DNA of 64,000 bases from Blastopirellula sediminis (GTDB lineage Bacteria > Planctomycetota > Planctomycetia > Pirellulales > Pirellulaceae), in assembly GCF_020966755.1 (NCBI RefSeq), contig NZ_JAJKFT010000010.1:496001-560000 (forward strand), read 5' to 3'. Positions 43,568 through 51,625 of this stretch are shown here, piece by piece. Numbering within the stretch: position 1 is the first letter of the stretch; each line of letters begins with the position of its first letter. The position numbers and the translations under genes were made by a program. The notes beneath the pieces are model-generated. The model ran no database searches and was not told the DNA's origin. It saw only the letters and a program-made list of their open reading frames with translations.

Positions 43568-43754
43568 CGCAAGCGAAGATCGATTGTCGAAATACGATCA
43601 CCTCTCTTGTGGCCCAACGGGCCAATCCGATCTAGCCCAGGGCGCAGCCCTGGGTTTGCGCAACAATTCGTCGATTGACGTTGGATTCGCGATTCACGAT
43701 CGCCCCGTTGGGACTCGTTATTTGCTTTGCATCGTCGTTCGCACTTTGCGAGCA

Positions 43755-43782
43755 CATTCCCTCGGCTCGCGCCTCGGGCTAC
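43755..43782 (-). repeat. REP-like word, inverted copy
   Basis: CATTCCCTCGGCTCGCGCCT followed by CGGGCTA, an inverted relative of the TAGCCCGAGGCGCAAGC word found at 43537. The pair is ~200 bases apart. Confidence 0.55.
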
Positions 43783-43924
43783 GATTGGCGCGCGTCGATA
43801 CGATGCCTCCAACATTTGTCTGTTGACAAAGCGCACGGATTCGTGGTCGATTCCGGGGTGGCGAAGAGAAACCGCGCGTCGCGGGCGGAAGAAACGAAGT
43901 AGCGGATGCGTCCAATCCGGTGAG

Positions 43925-44240
43925 CGAAAAAAAACGCGCTGCGGTCCAGTCCACTCCGTTTGCAAAAAAAAATCGTGACGGGCGGTCCATCGTATCGTCA
44001 TCGACGGATGGGTTGGGATGCGTTGGACTGAGTGATCCTGGCGCGTTGCGTTTGGCCAGAGAGAAATAAAGTGGCGCTGGAGTCCACTCCGCTCGGAAAC
44101 AAAAAAATTCGCGCAAGCGGTCCACATGATAGGTGGACAGGGGAAGATGCGGCGTAAGTTGATGTTCTAGACGAACCGATCAGAGTCTCCGGTTGCGCCG
44201 AAGAAAAAAACGTTGCGATCCAGTCCACTGTCCGTTTGGG
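43925..44240 (+). repeat. Three degenerate tandem units with an AGTCCACT core
   Basis: CCAGTCCACTCC at 43946-43957, GGAGTCCACTCC at 44079-44090 and CCAGTCCACTGTCC at 44221-44234 recur with spacings of 133 and 142 bases. Each is preceded 10-20 bases earlier by an A-rich run in a GAAAAAA context, and the first two are followed by CCG and another A-run, then GCGGTCCA. Units are 130-140 bases long and diverged. Too few copies and too long a unit for CRISPR. Confidence 0.55.
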
Positions 44241-44703
44241 CGCTAACTATCGTCCGGTCCGTTCGTCATTCAGAAATTCGTACTTGTTTCGACATTCGCT
44301 CCTTCGTCATTCGTCATTTACTTCCGGCCGCATTCCCTTGCTGGCGCGGCGGGCTAGTGGGAGAGGGAGAGACGCCCAAAATGCCCTCAAAACAGGATCA
44401 TCCCTGGATGCGTCATGCCGGTAAGTATGCCCCGATTGGCGGGTTCTGGAGAGGAATTTGTCTCTAGCGGGGCGTTTGCTTGTGTTGGCCTTCTGGCGCA
44501 ACTACGATATACGCTGGAAGTTGCCGCTATTTTTCAGGGTGCAATGGATCGCCGGAGCCGGCCTTTGGGCCCCTCTTTTCTCAGGATGAGTTTCGCCTGC
44601 GGTCCCTTCCAACAGCCAGGCCTCGTCCAACTTGGCCTGACCTTTCGCTTATCTGCATGTCACATCCACTGCTCCGCTTTGAATCTGTAGGGAGATTCCT
44701 TTG

Positions 44704-46947
44704 ATGACGAGGAACGTTATCTCGGCGTCGGCCGTCGCCGCACTGCTGTGGTTCGGAACCCCATGCATGCTCTCGGCTCAAGAGCCGATCGTCGTCGAGC
44801 TCTACGGCCAAGGGGTTCACCAATACAATCGCGGCGAAATGTCGGAGGCGTTCAACACCCTCTCGACCGCCATCGAACAAGGATCCAAAGATCCCCGCGC
44901 TTACTACTATCGCGGGCTCGCTCTTTGGAACATGGGTCGCCCGGAACAAGCCGAACTCGACTTCGCCGAAGGCGCCAAGCTGGAACTGAGCGCCGACCGC
45001 TCGTACAACGTCGGCAAGTCGCTTGAACGCGTTCAAGGCGCCGCTCGTCTGAAGCTGGAAGATTATCGCCAGAAGATTCGCGTCGAGCAGTTCATGGCTC
45101 GCCAGGCGTGGGAACGCCAACGCTATGAAATGCGAAAAGCGGCCGAAGAAGAAGTGCTCCGCGGCAGCGCCGCCGCCAAGGCGAGCGCCAATCTGCCGGT
45201 CGAACCGAAAGCGTCCGATCCGACCGATCCGTTCGGCGGCGCGGAAACGATCGAACCAGGCGCCCCGGCCCCGGCGACTCCCATCGAACCCGAAATGACC
45301 GCTCCGCCGGCCGACAATCCGTTTGGTACGCCGGCCACTCCGGCGAGTGAAGATCCGTTCGGTACTCCGTCGACTCCTTCGGCCGATCCGTTCGCCGCTC
45401 CGACCAAACCGGCGATGGAATCGGCCCCGGCCGCTCCGGCCACCAACGATCCGTTCGCCGCTGGATCGAACCCGCCGCAAACGACCGAACCGGCCGCGAT
45501 CGAAGCGGCGCCGGTGAATGACACCGATCCGTTTGGCGCTCCGGGCAAACCGGCGATGACCGAACCGGCCGCTGATCCGTTCGCCGCTCCGGTGGGCAAT
45601 GCTCCGGCCGCCGGCGAAGACGCGCTTGGCGCTCCGCTGCCGCTGAAGACCGACCCGTTCGCCGCTCCGACTGAACCGGCGATGGAATCGGCTCCGGCCG
45701 CTCCGGCCACGAACGATCCGTTCGCCGCCGGATCGAACCCGCCGCAAACAACCGAACCGGCCGCGATTGAACCGGCCCCGGTCAACAGCACCGATCCGTT
45801 CGGCGCCCCCGCTGCTCCGGTCAAACCGGCGATGCCGGCCGAACCGGCCGCTGACCCGTTTGGCGCTGATCCCGCGGCCGCTTCGGCTCCTGGCGCTCCG
45901 GCGATGACCGAACCACCGGCCGATCCGTTCGCCGCTCCGGTGACCGACGCTCCGGCCGCTGGGGAAGACGCGCTGGGCGCTCCGCTGCCGCTGAAGACCG
46001 ACCCGTTCGCCGCTCCGACTGAACCCGCGATGGAATCGGCTCCAGCCGCTCCGGCCACGAACGATCCGTTCGCCGCCGGCTCGAACCCGCCGCAAACGAC
46101 CGAACCGGCCGCGATTGAACCGGCCCCGGTCAACAGCACCGATCCGTTCGGCGCCCCCGCCGCTCCGGTCAAACCGGCGATGCCCGCCGAACCGGCCGCT
46201 GACCCGTTTGGCGCTGATCCGGCCGCCGCTTCGGCTCCGACCGCGCCTGGCGCTCCGGCGACTCCGGCTGCCCCGGCCACTCCGGCGGCGGATGACCCGT
46301 TTGCCGCTCCGGCTGCTCCGACCAAACCGGCGATGGATCCGGCTGCTGCCGACCCGTTCGCTGACCCAGCCGCCGCCTCGGCGCCGGCCAGCCAAGATCC
46401 GTTTGGCGCTCCGGTCGCTCCGGCGATGCAGCCGACGCCCGGACCGGAACCGGCCGTCCCGCCGAAGACCCCTCCGGCCAGCATTGACCCGTTCGCCGAT
46501 CCGTCGGCCGCTTCGGCTCCGGCTGCTCCGACCGCCCCGGCGGCGCCTGGCGCTCCCGCGGCGCCAACGACTCCGGCCGCTCCGGCCACTGGTGCGATGC
46601 CGGCTCCTGCGACAAGCGACGACCCGTTTGCGACTCCGGCTTCGCTGGTTCCGACGCCGAGCCCGGTTCCGGCGCTCGTCGCCCCTCCGGCTCAACCGGC
46701 GATCAACAATCCGTTTGGCACCGGCGCTCCGCTTGAAGACAACTTCGGACCGGCCGTCACCCCGGAGACCACCAACATGGTTCAGCCGGAAGACGAAGTG
46801 GCCGACAACAACAACGCCGGCCTCAACCGACCGACGAAGCCCGCGCCGAAGACAGCGCCGGGAACGACTCCGGCCGCCCCCGCGGCCCCGCCCGTTCCGG
46901 TCGTGCCGGCTCCGGCTGACCCGTTCGCCGATCCTTTCGCCGAGTAG
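44704..46947 (+). CDS. Secreted TPR protein with long DPFGAP low-complexity region
   Basis: 747 aa; start ATG 44704 (a TTG lies directly before it). A signal peptide (~1-25, ending MLSAQEP) precedes a TPR region (~30-125: GVHQYNRGEMSEAFNTLSTA, then DPRAYYYRGLALWNMGRPEQ). From ~165 the protein is Pro/Ala/Asp-rich with repeated DPFAAP, DPFGAP, PAMESAPAAPATNDPF and PAADPFG words to the C-terminus (PADPFADPFAE). Such a tail is likely disordered and exposed. The internal units are duplicated at DNA level (see repeat entry). A large reverse ORF over this region is a composition shadow. The TPR head may bind an envelope protein, the tail a surface partner. Confidence 0.8.
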   Translation: MTRNVISASAVAALLWFGTPCMLSAQEPIVVELYGQGVHQYNRGEMSEAFNTLSTAIEQGSKDPRAYYYRGLALWNMGRPEQAELDFAEGAKLELSADRSYNVGKSLERVQGAARLKLEDYRQKIRVEQFMARQAWERQRYEMRKAAEEEVLRGSAAAKASANLPVEPKASDPTDPFGGAETIEPGAPAPATPIEPEMTAPPADNPFGTPATPASEDPFGTPSTPSADPFAAPTKPAMESAPAAPATNDPFAAGSNPPQTTEPAAIEAAPVNDTDPFGAPGKPAMTEPAADPFAAPVGNAPAAGEDALGAPLPLKTDPFAAPTEPAMESAPAAPATNDPFAAGSNPPQTTEPAAIEPAPVNSTDPFGAPAAPVKPAMPAEPAADPFGADPAAASAPGAPAMTEPPADPFAAPVTDAPAAGEDALGAPLPLKTDPFAAPTEPAMESAPAAPATNDPFAAGSNPPQTTEPAAIEPAPVNSTDPFGAPAAPVKPAMPAEPAADPFGADPAAASAPTAPGAPATPAAPATPAADDPFAAPAAPTKPAMDPAAADPFADPAAASAPASQDPFGAPVAPAMQPTPGPEPAVPPKTPPASIDPFADPSAASAPAAPTAPAAPGAPAAPTTPAAPATGAMPAPATSDDPFATPASLVPTPSPVPALVAPPAQPAINNPFGTGAPLEDNFGPAVTPETTNMVQPEDEVADNNNAGLNRPTKPAPKTAPGTTPAAPAAPPVPVVPAPADPFADPFAE
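45385..46240 (+). repeat. In-frame duplicated blocks within the DPFGAP gene
   Basis: The block FAAPTxPAMESAPAAPATN, followed by DPFAAGSNPPQTTEPAAI, occurs three times, beginning near 45388, 45658 and 46006. Offsets are 270 and 348 bases, both multiples of three. The last two copies are almost identical at DNA level over about 300 bases, which points to a recent tandem duplication or unequal recombination. Confidence 0.8.
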
Positions 46948-46997
46948 GCCCCGCCAAGATTTTGCGGGACTCAAGCGAAAAAATCGACTAAAATGCA

Positions 46998-47032
46998 GGA
47001 CGTCGGGAACAACCCCCGGCGTCCTTTTTTTT
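46998..47032 (+). terminator. Intrinsic terminator after the DPFGAP gene
   Basis: GGACGTCGGG pairs with CCCGGCGTCC (one G-T pair) across an AACAACC-type loop and runs into eight T residues. It lies 51 bases past the stop. Confidence 0.88.
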
Positions 47033-47084
47033 CGCTCCCACCCCATCTCCCGCCTGTCCCAAATCTTCGCAGAGAGCCCAAGTC

Positions 47085-49355
47085 ATGCTGCGCGCCGCTA
47101 CGCTTTCGCTCGCCTTCACGCTCTTCGCCTCGCTCGCTTGGAGCGCCCCCGCGATTCAGAACGTCACGCCGCGCGGCTTGCAGATCGGCGGCGTCACCCG
47201 GATCACGATCACCGGAACCGACCTGGCGCCCGAGCCGAAGCTAATCTTGCCTGCTGGCGGCACAGCGACGCTGGTCGGCGAAGCGAAACCGAACCGCCTG
47301 GAGTTTGACGTCACGCTGCCGGCCGATGCGGCCCCGGGGATCCATACGCTGCGGATCGCGAGCGACGGAGGGATCTCAAGCGCTGTGAAGGTCGGCGTCG
47401 ACGACTTGCCTCAGGTTGCGCTGGCCGACCAGATCGAACAACTGCCAATCGCGATGACCGGCAACCTCGCCGGCGCTCAACTGTTGACGACGATGCTGAC
47501 CGGCAAGCAAGGCCAGCGTCTGGTTGTGGACGTCGAAGCGCAGCGACTCGGCGGCAAGCTGCGGCCTGTGATTCGCTTGCTTGACGATCGCGGCTCGCAG
47601 GTCGCCTTCTCGCCGCAGCACGAATCGATCGGCGACGACGCGCGACTCGACTTCGTCCTGCCGCACGACGGACAATACGTCATCCAACTGCAAGACGCCC
47701 TCTACAAAGGCGCGAATCCTGGCTACTTCCGGATGAAGATCGGCGACCTGCAATACGCCGACCTTGCGTATCCGCTCGGAGTCGCCCGCGAGTCGAGCGT
47801 CGAAGTCGAACCGGTCCTCAGCAGCTTGGGAGAGGCCAAACTAACCAGCGGCGCGATGACTAGCTTCGCTCCGATCACAGCGGCGAAGATCGCAGCGCCT
47901 CACTTCACTGGCGACGCGCCTCGACTGCTGGTTAGCCAATCGGCCGAGTTCCTCGAACAACGTCAGAAACCAGGCGAGCGCATCGAAACTCCGCCCGCGC
48001 CGGTGTCGATCAACGGCCGCTTCAGCGGCGAGAAAGAACGGGACGAGTACGTCGTGCCGGTTGAGCCGGGCAAGAAGTACCGTGTGGAAGTCTTGGCCCA
48101 ACGACTCGGTGCGCCGACCGACGGCGTGTTGGAAGTCCACAAGTCGCAAGGGGGCGGACTTGGCTCCAGCGACGATCAGGCCGCCACCGCCGATCCCGGA
48201 CTGACCGTCGACGCTCCGGCCGACGCCGACAAGCTGCTGATCGTCCTCCGCGATCTTCAGGGACGCTACGGGCCAGAGTTCGTCTACCGCATCGAAGTGA
48301 CGCCCCTTTCGGTCGGCGACTTTACCCTGACCGCCGACACCAACCTTTGGAACGTTCCCGCCGGCGGCGTCTTGACGATCCCAGTCAACGTGCAGCGTCG
48401 CGGCTACGGCGGCCCAATCGAACTGTCGTGGGACGGGGAAGCCAGCGGTTTCACGCTTACCGGCGCCACGATTCCGGCCGGCGCGACGTCGACGCTCCTG
48501 TCGGTCGCCTCCGCGGCGCCGGGACAGTTCGCCGTCACGCGGCTGATCGGCAAAGCGAAGATCGGCAGCACGGAAGTCGTGAAGAACGTCGTCGTTCAGC
48601 CGAGCGAAGCCGGCTACGTCACCGCCGAGCAAGTCGAAATCGGCCTCGGTACCCTCAGCAAGCCAAAAGTCGGCGTCGCCCTGGCGAGCGCCTACTCCAG
48701 CGACAAGCTGACGCTCGGCGATGTGATCACCGCACCTGTTCAGATCGTGCGGGGCGAAGGGGTCAAAGGCCCGGTTCGCCTGAAGCTGCTCACCACGCAA
48801 ATCGCGCCGCAGAAGGAAGTCACCGATCCTAACGACAAGAACAAGAAGATCAAGGTCGACGACGTCGAACGGATGCTTCGCCTGGCGGCGGACGTGATCA
48901 TCCCGGCCGAGCAATCGGACGCGCAAGTGACGATCGCTGTGCCGCAAGACTTGGCCGATCGGAGTTGGGATCTGGCGATTGCGGCGGAGCTTCTCTCCGA
49001 AGATCAGAAGAACGTCCTCGCCACCGCGACCACCACTGCGCAGCGATTCACGCTCACCTCGCCGATCTTCCTGCAGCTTGCCGGCGAGACGACCTATCGC
49101 GTCAGCGGCAAGCTGGTTCGCTCCGAAGGCTTCAAAGGAGCGGCGAAGATCACGCTTGAAGGCCTGCCGGTCGGAGCCACCGCCGCCGAAGTGGAAGTCC
49201 CCGCCGACAAGAGCGACTACGTGATCGAAATCAAGCTCCCCGCCGGCATGACCGCCGACGCGCTGGCCGACGTCAAACTGATCGCCAAAGCGGCCAAGGG
49301 AGGCGCAGAGGTCGCCAGCAATCAGGTTGTTCTTCCGCTGCGTAGCAGCCCCTAA
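47085..49355 (+). CDS. Large secreted beta-rich protein, function unknown
   Basis: 756 aa with a signal peptide (MLRAATLSLAFTLFASLAWSA, cut before PAIQ). The start of the mature part (AIQNVTPRGLQIGGVTRITITGTDL, ~22-46) resembles an IPT/TIG-type Ig fold found at the beginning of such planctomycete proteins. Next come a pre-peptidase C-terminal-like beta domain (GQRLVVDVEAQRLGG... ~142) and a second, similar one (ERDEYVVPVEPGKKYRVEVLAQRLG, ~320-345), and further Ig-like repeats (VIIPAEQSDAQVTIAVP; WDLAIAAELL). No catalytic motif. It is probably a surface or periplasmic binding protein. It is not adjacent to a protease that would fit the PPC pattern. Confidence 0.78.
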   Translation: MLRAATLSLAFTLFASLAWSAPAIQNVTPRGLQIGGVTRITITGTDLAPEPKLILPAGGTATLVGEAKPNRLEFDVTLPADAAPGIHTLRIASDGGISSAVKVGVDDLPQVALADQIEQLPIAMTGNLAGAQLLTTMLTGKQGQRLVVDVEAQRLGGKLRPVIRLLDDRGSQVAFSPQHESIGDDARLDFVLPHDGQYVIQLQDALYKGANPGYFRMKIGDLQYADLAYPLGVARESSVEVEPVLSSLGEAKLTSGAMTSFAPITAAKIAAPHFTGDAPRLLVSQSAEFLEQRQKPGERIETPPAPVSINGRFSGEKERDEYVVPVEPGKKYRVEVLAQRLGAPTDGVLEVHKSQGGGLGSSDDQAATADPGLTVDAPADADKLLIVLRDLQGRYGPEFVYRIEVTPLSVGDFTLTADTNLWNVPAGGVLTIPVNVQRRGYGGPIELSWDGEASGFTLTGATIPAGATSTLLSVASAAPGQFAVTRLIGKAKIGSTEVVKNVVVQPSEAGYVTAEQVEIGLGTLSKPKVGVALASAYSSDKLTLGDVITAPVQIVRGEGVKGPVRLKLLTTQIAPQKEVTDPNDKNKKIKVDDVERMLRLAADVIIPAEQSDAQVTIAVPQDLADRSWDLAIAAELLSEDQKNVLATATTTAQRFTLTSPIFLQLAGETTYRVSGKLVRSEGFKGAAKITLEGLPVGATAAEVEVPADKSDYVIEIKLPAGMTADALADVKLIAKAAKGGAEVASNQVVLPLRSSP

Positions 49356-49363
49356 AGGATACG

Positions 49364-49390
49364 TTGATTCCCCCCAGCATCTAGGATAAT
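49364..49390 (+). promoter_or_regulatory. Candidate promoter of SHD1 gene 1
   Basis: TTGATT (49364-49369), 15 bases, GATAAT (49385-49390). The same block, including TTGATTCCCCCC and the 15-base spacing, lies before the second SHD1 gene at 51564-51590, so it was duplicated with the gene and kept. Confidence 0.5.
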
Positions 49391-49447
49391 CTGAATCGAC
49401 TCCATCCCTTTTATGCTTTCGCTTCGATTCTCCAGCTTGGGGCATTC

Positions 49448-51445
49448 ATGTTCATGCACCGCCGTCCGATGACAAGCGTCAAGCGATCGCTTTTCGCGTT
49501 CTTGCTCCTCGTCGTCGGCCTCCTGCTAACAAGCAGCGTCAGCTTCTCGCAGGAAGCGCGCACTTGGACTGACAGTACCGGCAAGTTCACGATCGTCGGT
49601 AAGCTCGCATCGCATGACGACAAGTCGATCCGCATCGAAAAGAGCGACGGCCAAGTGATCTCCGTTCCGCTCGACAAGTTGAGCACAGCGGATCAGACCT
49701 TCATCGCGAAGCTGGCCGAGTCCAATCCGTTCCAACCGGAGGACGAAAATCCGTTCAAGCAGGAAGAAGAAAGCCCGTTCCGCCCCGAAATGCCGGCGAC
49801 GCAAAAAGCCGCCGACGCAGATTCGGCGAAGGCCCCCTTCACAGCGTCCGCCGATGGCCAGCCGCGAGAGATCCAACTCGACTACGACGCAATTCGGAGC
49901 GTGTCGATGACGCCGACCAAGCTTATTTTTGGCGTCGACGTCACTCCAGCGGCAATTCCGAGTTTCACGGCCGATTCGATCCCCATTCGTTCTACCCTCT
50001 GCAAATGGGATGAAATGGTAGCGATGGCGGTCAATGGAAGCGGCCGCGTCGCTCTCAACTTTGAATGCAAAATGAGATCTCTCCGTTTCGCAAAGAAGGA
50101 GGGACTTGTCGAGGGAAATGTTGACGACATCATCAATCGTTTCGTGATTGCCGATGCGATCACCGGCAAAGTCGTCGGCAAAGGGATGTACGTCGGCGAC
50201 AAATCGTTTCGGATGTTGGCGCTACATGACGACGGCGTGCGCTTCGCCGTTCGCCGCAACGGATTTGGTTCAGGAAATTCCGGCGTTCTGGAACTCTGGG
50301 CGCTGGACGGCGCGGACTCCATCGTGCGAGGCTTTCAGGTCACCCCATTCGTCAAGAAGTCGAGGCTCGACGAGACCGATATCGAATGGGCGGAATTTGT
50401 CGGGGACCTGTTGCTTGTCGGAGCGTCGGAACGAGTCGTCGCGTTTCGAGTCGCCGACATGCAGCCGCAGTATGAATTCACGCTGAAAGGGAATCTGCAG
50501 ATTCTCCCCGACAAAAAGCATCTCGTCTTTTGGCGCGAGGACCAACTCGCCGTTCTCGAAATCGCCAGCGGCAAGGTCGTCTGCACGACGCCACTTAATT
50601 CGCTTTACTACCCGAGGCTGCAAGTCGATCCGACCGGAGAACGCCTGATGGGCGTTTCCCACTCAGAGCGAGAACTTTCGATCATCAGTCTCCGCGACGG
50701 CAAGCTCCTGTCGAAATTCGAGATCCCAGAGTCGACGCCGATCGAAGATGGCTTACTGCTGAATGATCGCTACTTGCTGTCGCCGAAAGGAGACTTGATC
50801 GACGTCCGGAGCTTCCGCAAGGTTTGGACTATCGCCGGCGCTCAGGCGATTCGTCTGTGCGGCGATCGGGCGATTTTTTACCGAAGTGAGCGTGACGAAG
50901 GTCCCGGAGCGGTCTTCTGTCGGCAATTGCCCGGCGAGGCGCTGTCGCAACGCCTTGATCAGTTGACGCCGCAATCGGACTTTTTGTGCTTGGAACCTGG
51001 GGCGAAAGTCCGCATCGACGTCACTGGAATTCCTGATCGGGACCAGAGAGAGCCGCTTCTCCAGTCTCTTTCTCGCAAGCTGGAAGCGAGCAGTTTTGTC
51101 GTCGACCCAATCGGTCCCGTCACCTTGCGAGCGTTGGTGGTCGATAAGGGGCCGGAAACGGTCAATTATCGTTCCGGTTTCGAGGAGGATGACGTCGTCA
51201 TCCACAAGTATGAGTCGAGGCTGGAATTCGTCGCCGAAGGAAAGGTCGTCTGGTACCGTTTCAGCGACAACATCCCGCGGACCCTGAAATTTGACGTAGA
51301 AGAAGGAATCAAGGCCGCCGCAGCCGAAGCAAGTCGCCCAAGCTACGAAATCTATCGTACCGTCTCTCTCCCGCAAAAAATGGCGGTCCCCAATGACGGC
51401 AAGGGATTCGGACAAACGAACGTTACCGTCACTGGGCTGGAATAA
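49448..51445 (+). CDS. SHD1-domain secreted protein, paralog 1
   Basis: 665 aa with a signal peptide (start MFMHRRPMTSVKRSLFAFLL, cut around SFSQE). It is followed at once by an SHD1 (SLA1 homology domain 1) segment, RTWTDSTGKFTIVGKLASHD to VPLDKLSTADQTFI (~36-82), a domain common in planctomycete secreted proteins. An acidic linker with NPFQPEDENPFKQEEESPF (~85-110) leads to a large beta-propeller-like part (~170-480; HDDGVRFAVRRNGF, FVGDLLLVGA, DKKHLVFWREDQLAVLE) and an alpha/beta end. The neighbour at 51626-53590 is a paralog over the full length. The role is unknown. Confidence 0.82.
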   Translation: MFMHRRPMTSVKRSLFAFLLLVVGLLLTSSVSFSQEARTWTDSTGKFTIVGKLASHDDKSIRIEKSDGQVISVPLDKLSTADQTFIAKLAESNPFQPEDENPFKQEEESPFRPEMPATQKAADADSAKAPFTASADGQPREIQLDYDAIRSVSMTPTKLIFGVDVTPAAIPSFTADSIPIRSTLCKWDEMVAMAVNGSGRVALNFECKMRSLRFAKKEGLVEGNVDDIINRFVIADAITGKVVGKGMYVGDKSFRMLALHDDGVRFAVRRNGFGSGNSGVLELWALDGADSIVRGFQVTPFVKKSRLDETDIEWAEFVGDLLLVGASERVVAFRVADMQPQYEFTLKGNLQILPDKKHLVFWREDQLAVLEIASGKVVCTTPLNSLYYPRLQVDPTGERLMGVSHSERELSIISLRDGKLLSKFEIPESTPIEDGLLLNDRYLLSPKGDLIDVRSFRKVWTIAGAQAIRLCGDRAIFYRSERDEGPGAVFCRQLPGEALSQRLDQLTPQSDFLCLEPGAKVRIDVTGIPDRDQREPLLQSLSRKLEASSFVVDPIGPVTLRALVVDKGPETVNYRSGFEEDDVVIHKYESRLEFVAEGKVVWYRFSDNIPRTLKFDVEEGIKAAAAEASRPSYEIYRTVSLPQKMAVPNDGKGFGQTNVTVTGLE

Positions 51446-51563
51446 CCGGTCGTGGAGCCTGACGCCGACAATTCTCGAGGACAACGCTGGAAGTCATTTC
51501 CCTTCGAATTGCGCCCTGTTGAGATTTCTGGGGTCCTCTGCGCCGTAGCCCTCCGTGGAAACG

Positions 51564-51590
51564 TTGATTCCCCCCTCCAATTCAGGTAAT
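51564..51590 (+). promoter_or_regulatory. Candidate promoter of SHD1 gene 2
   Basis: TTGATT, 15 bases, GGTAAT. It is homologous to the block at 49364-49390, which supports a shared promoter. The exact transcription start is unknown. Confidence 0.45.
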
Positions 51591-51625
51591 TTGGGAACTA
51601 GCAATTCTCTCCTCTCTCGATAGTC

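Larger units (their letters stand above)
43409..44703. other. 1.3-kb region without convincing genes, repeat-rich
   Basis: No ORF here has a recognisable protein; all are short and shadow repeats. The region holds the second copy of the 130-bp direct repeat (43437-43567), an inverted REP-like word at 43755-43782, a weaker variant at 44332-44352, and a three-unit repeat at 43925-44240. Sequence composition is lower in GC and richer in A-runs than in the flanking genes, as expected for decaying DNA. Confidence 0.7.

Noticed and set aside
43925-44240. CRISPR array reading of the AGTCCACT repeats
   Set aside because: Only three copies, units of 133-142 bases and strong divergence; no spacer-like structure and no cas genes.
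44581-47046. An 821-aa reverse-strand open frame, Arg/Gly-rich
   Set aside because: It is the complement of the DPFGAP repeat gene; low complexity keeps the frame open. The plus strand has a signal peptide, TPR region and good terminator.
46115-47308. A 397-aa plus-strand Arg/Pro-rich open frame
   Set aside because: Out-of-frame reading of the DPFGAP repeats and the start of the next gene.
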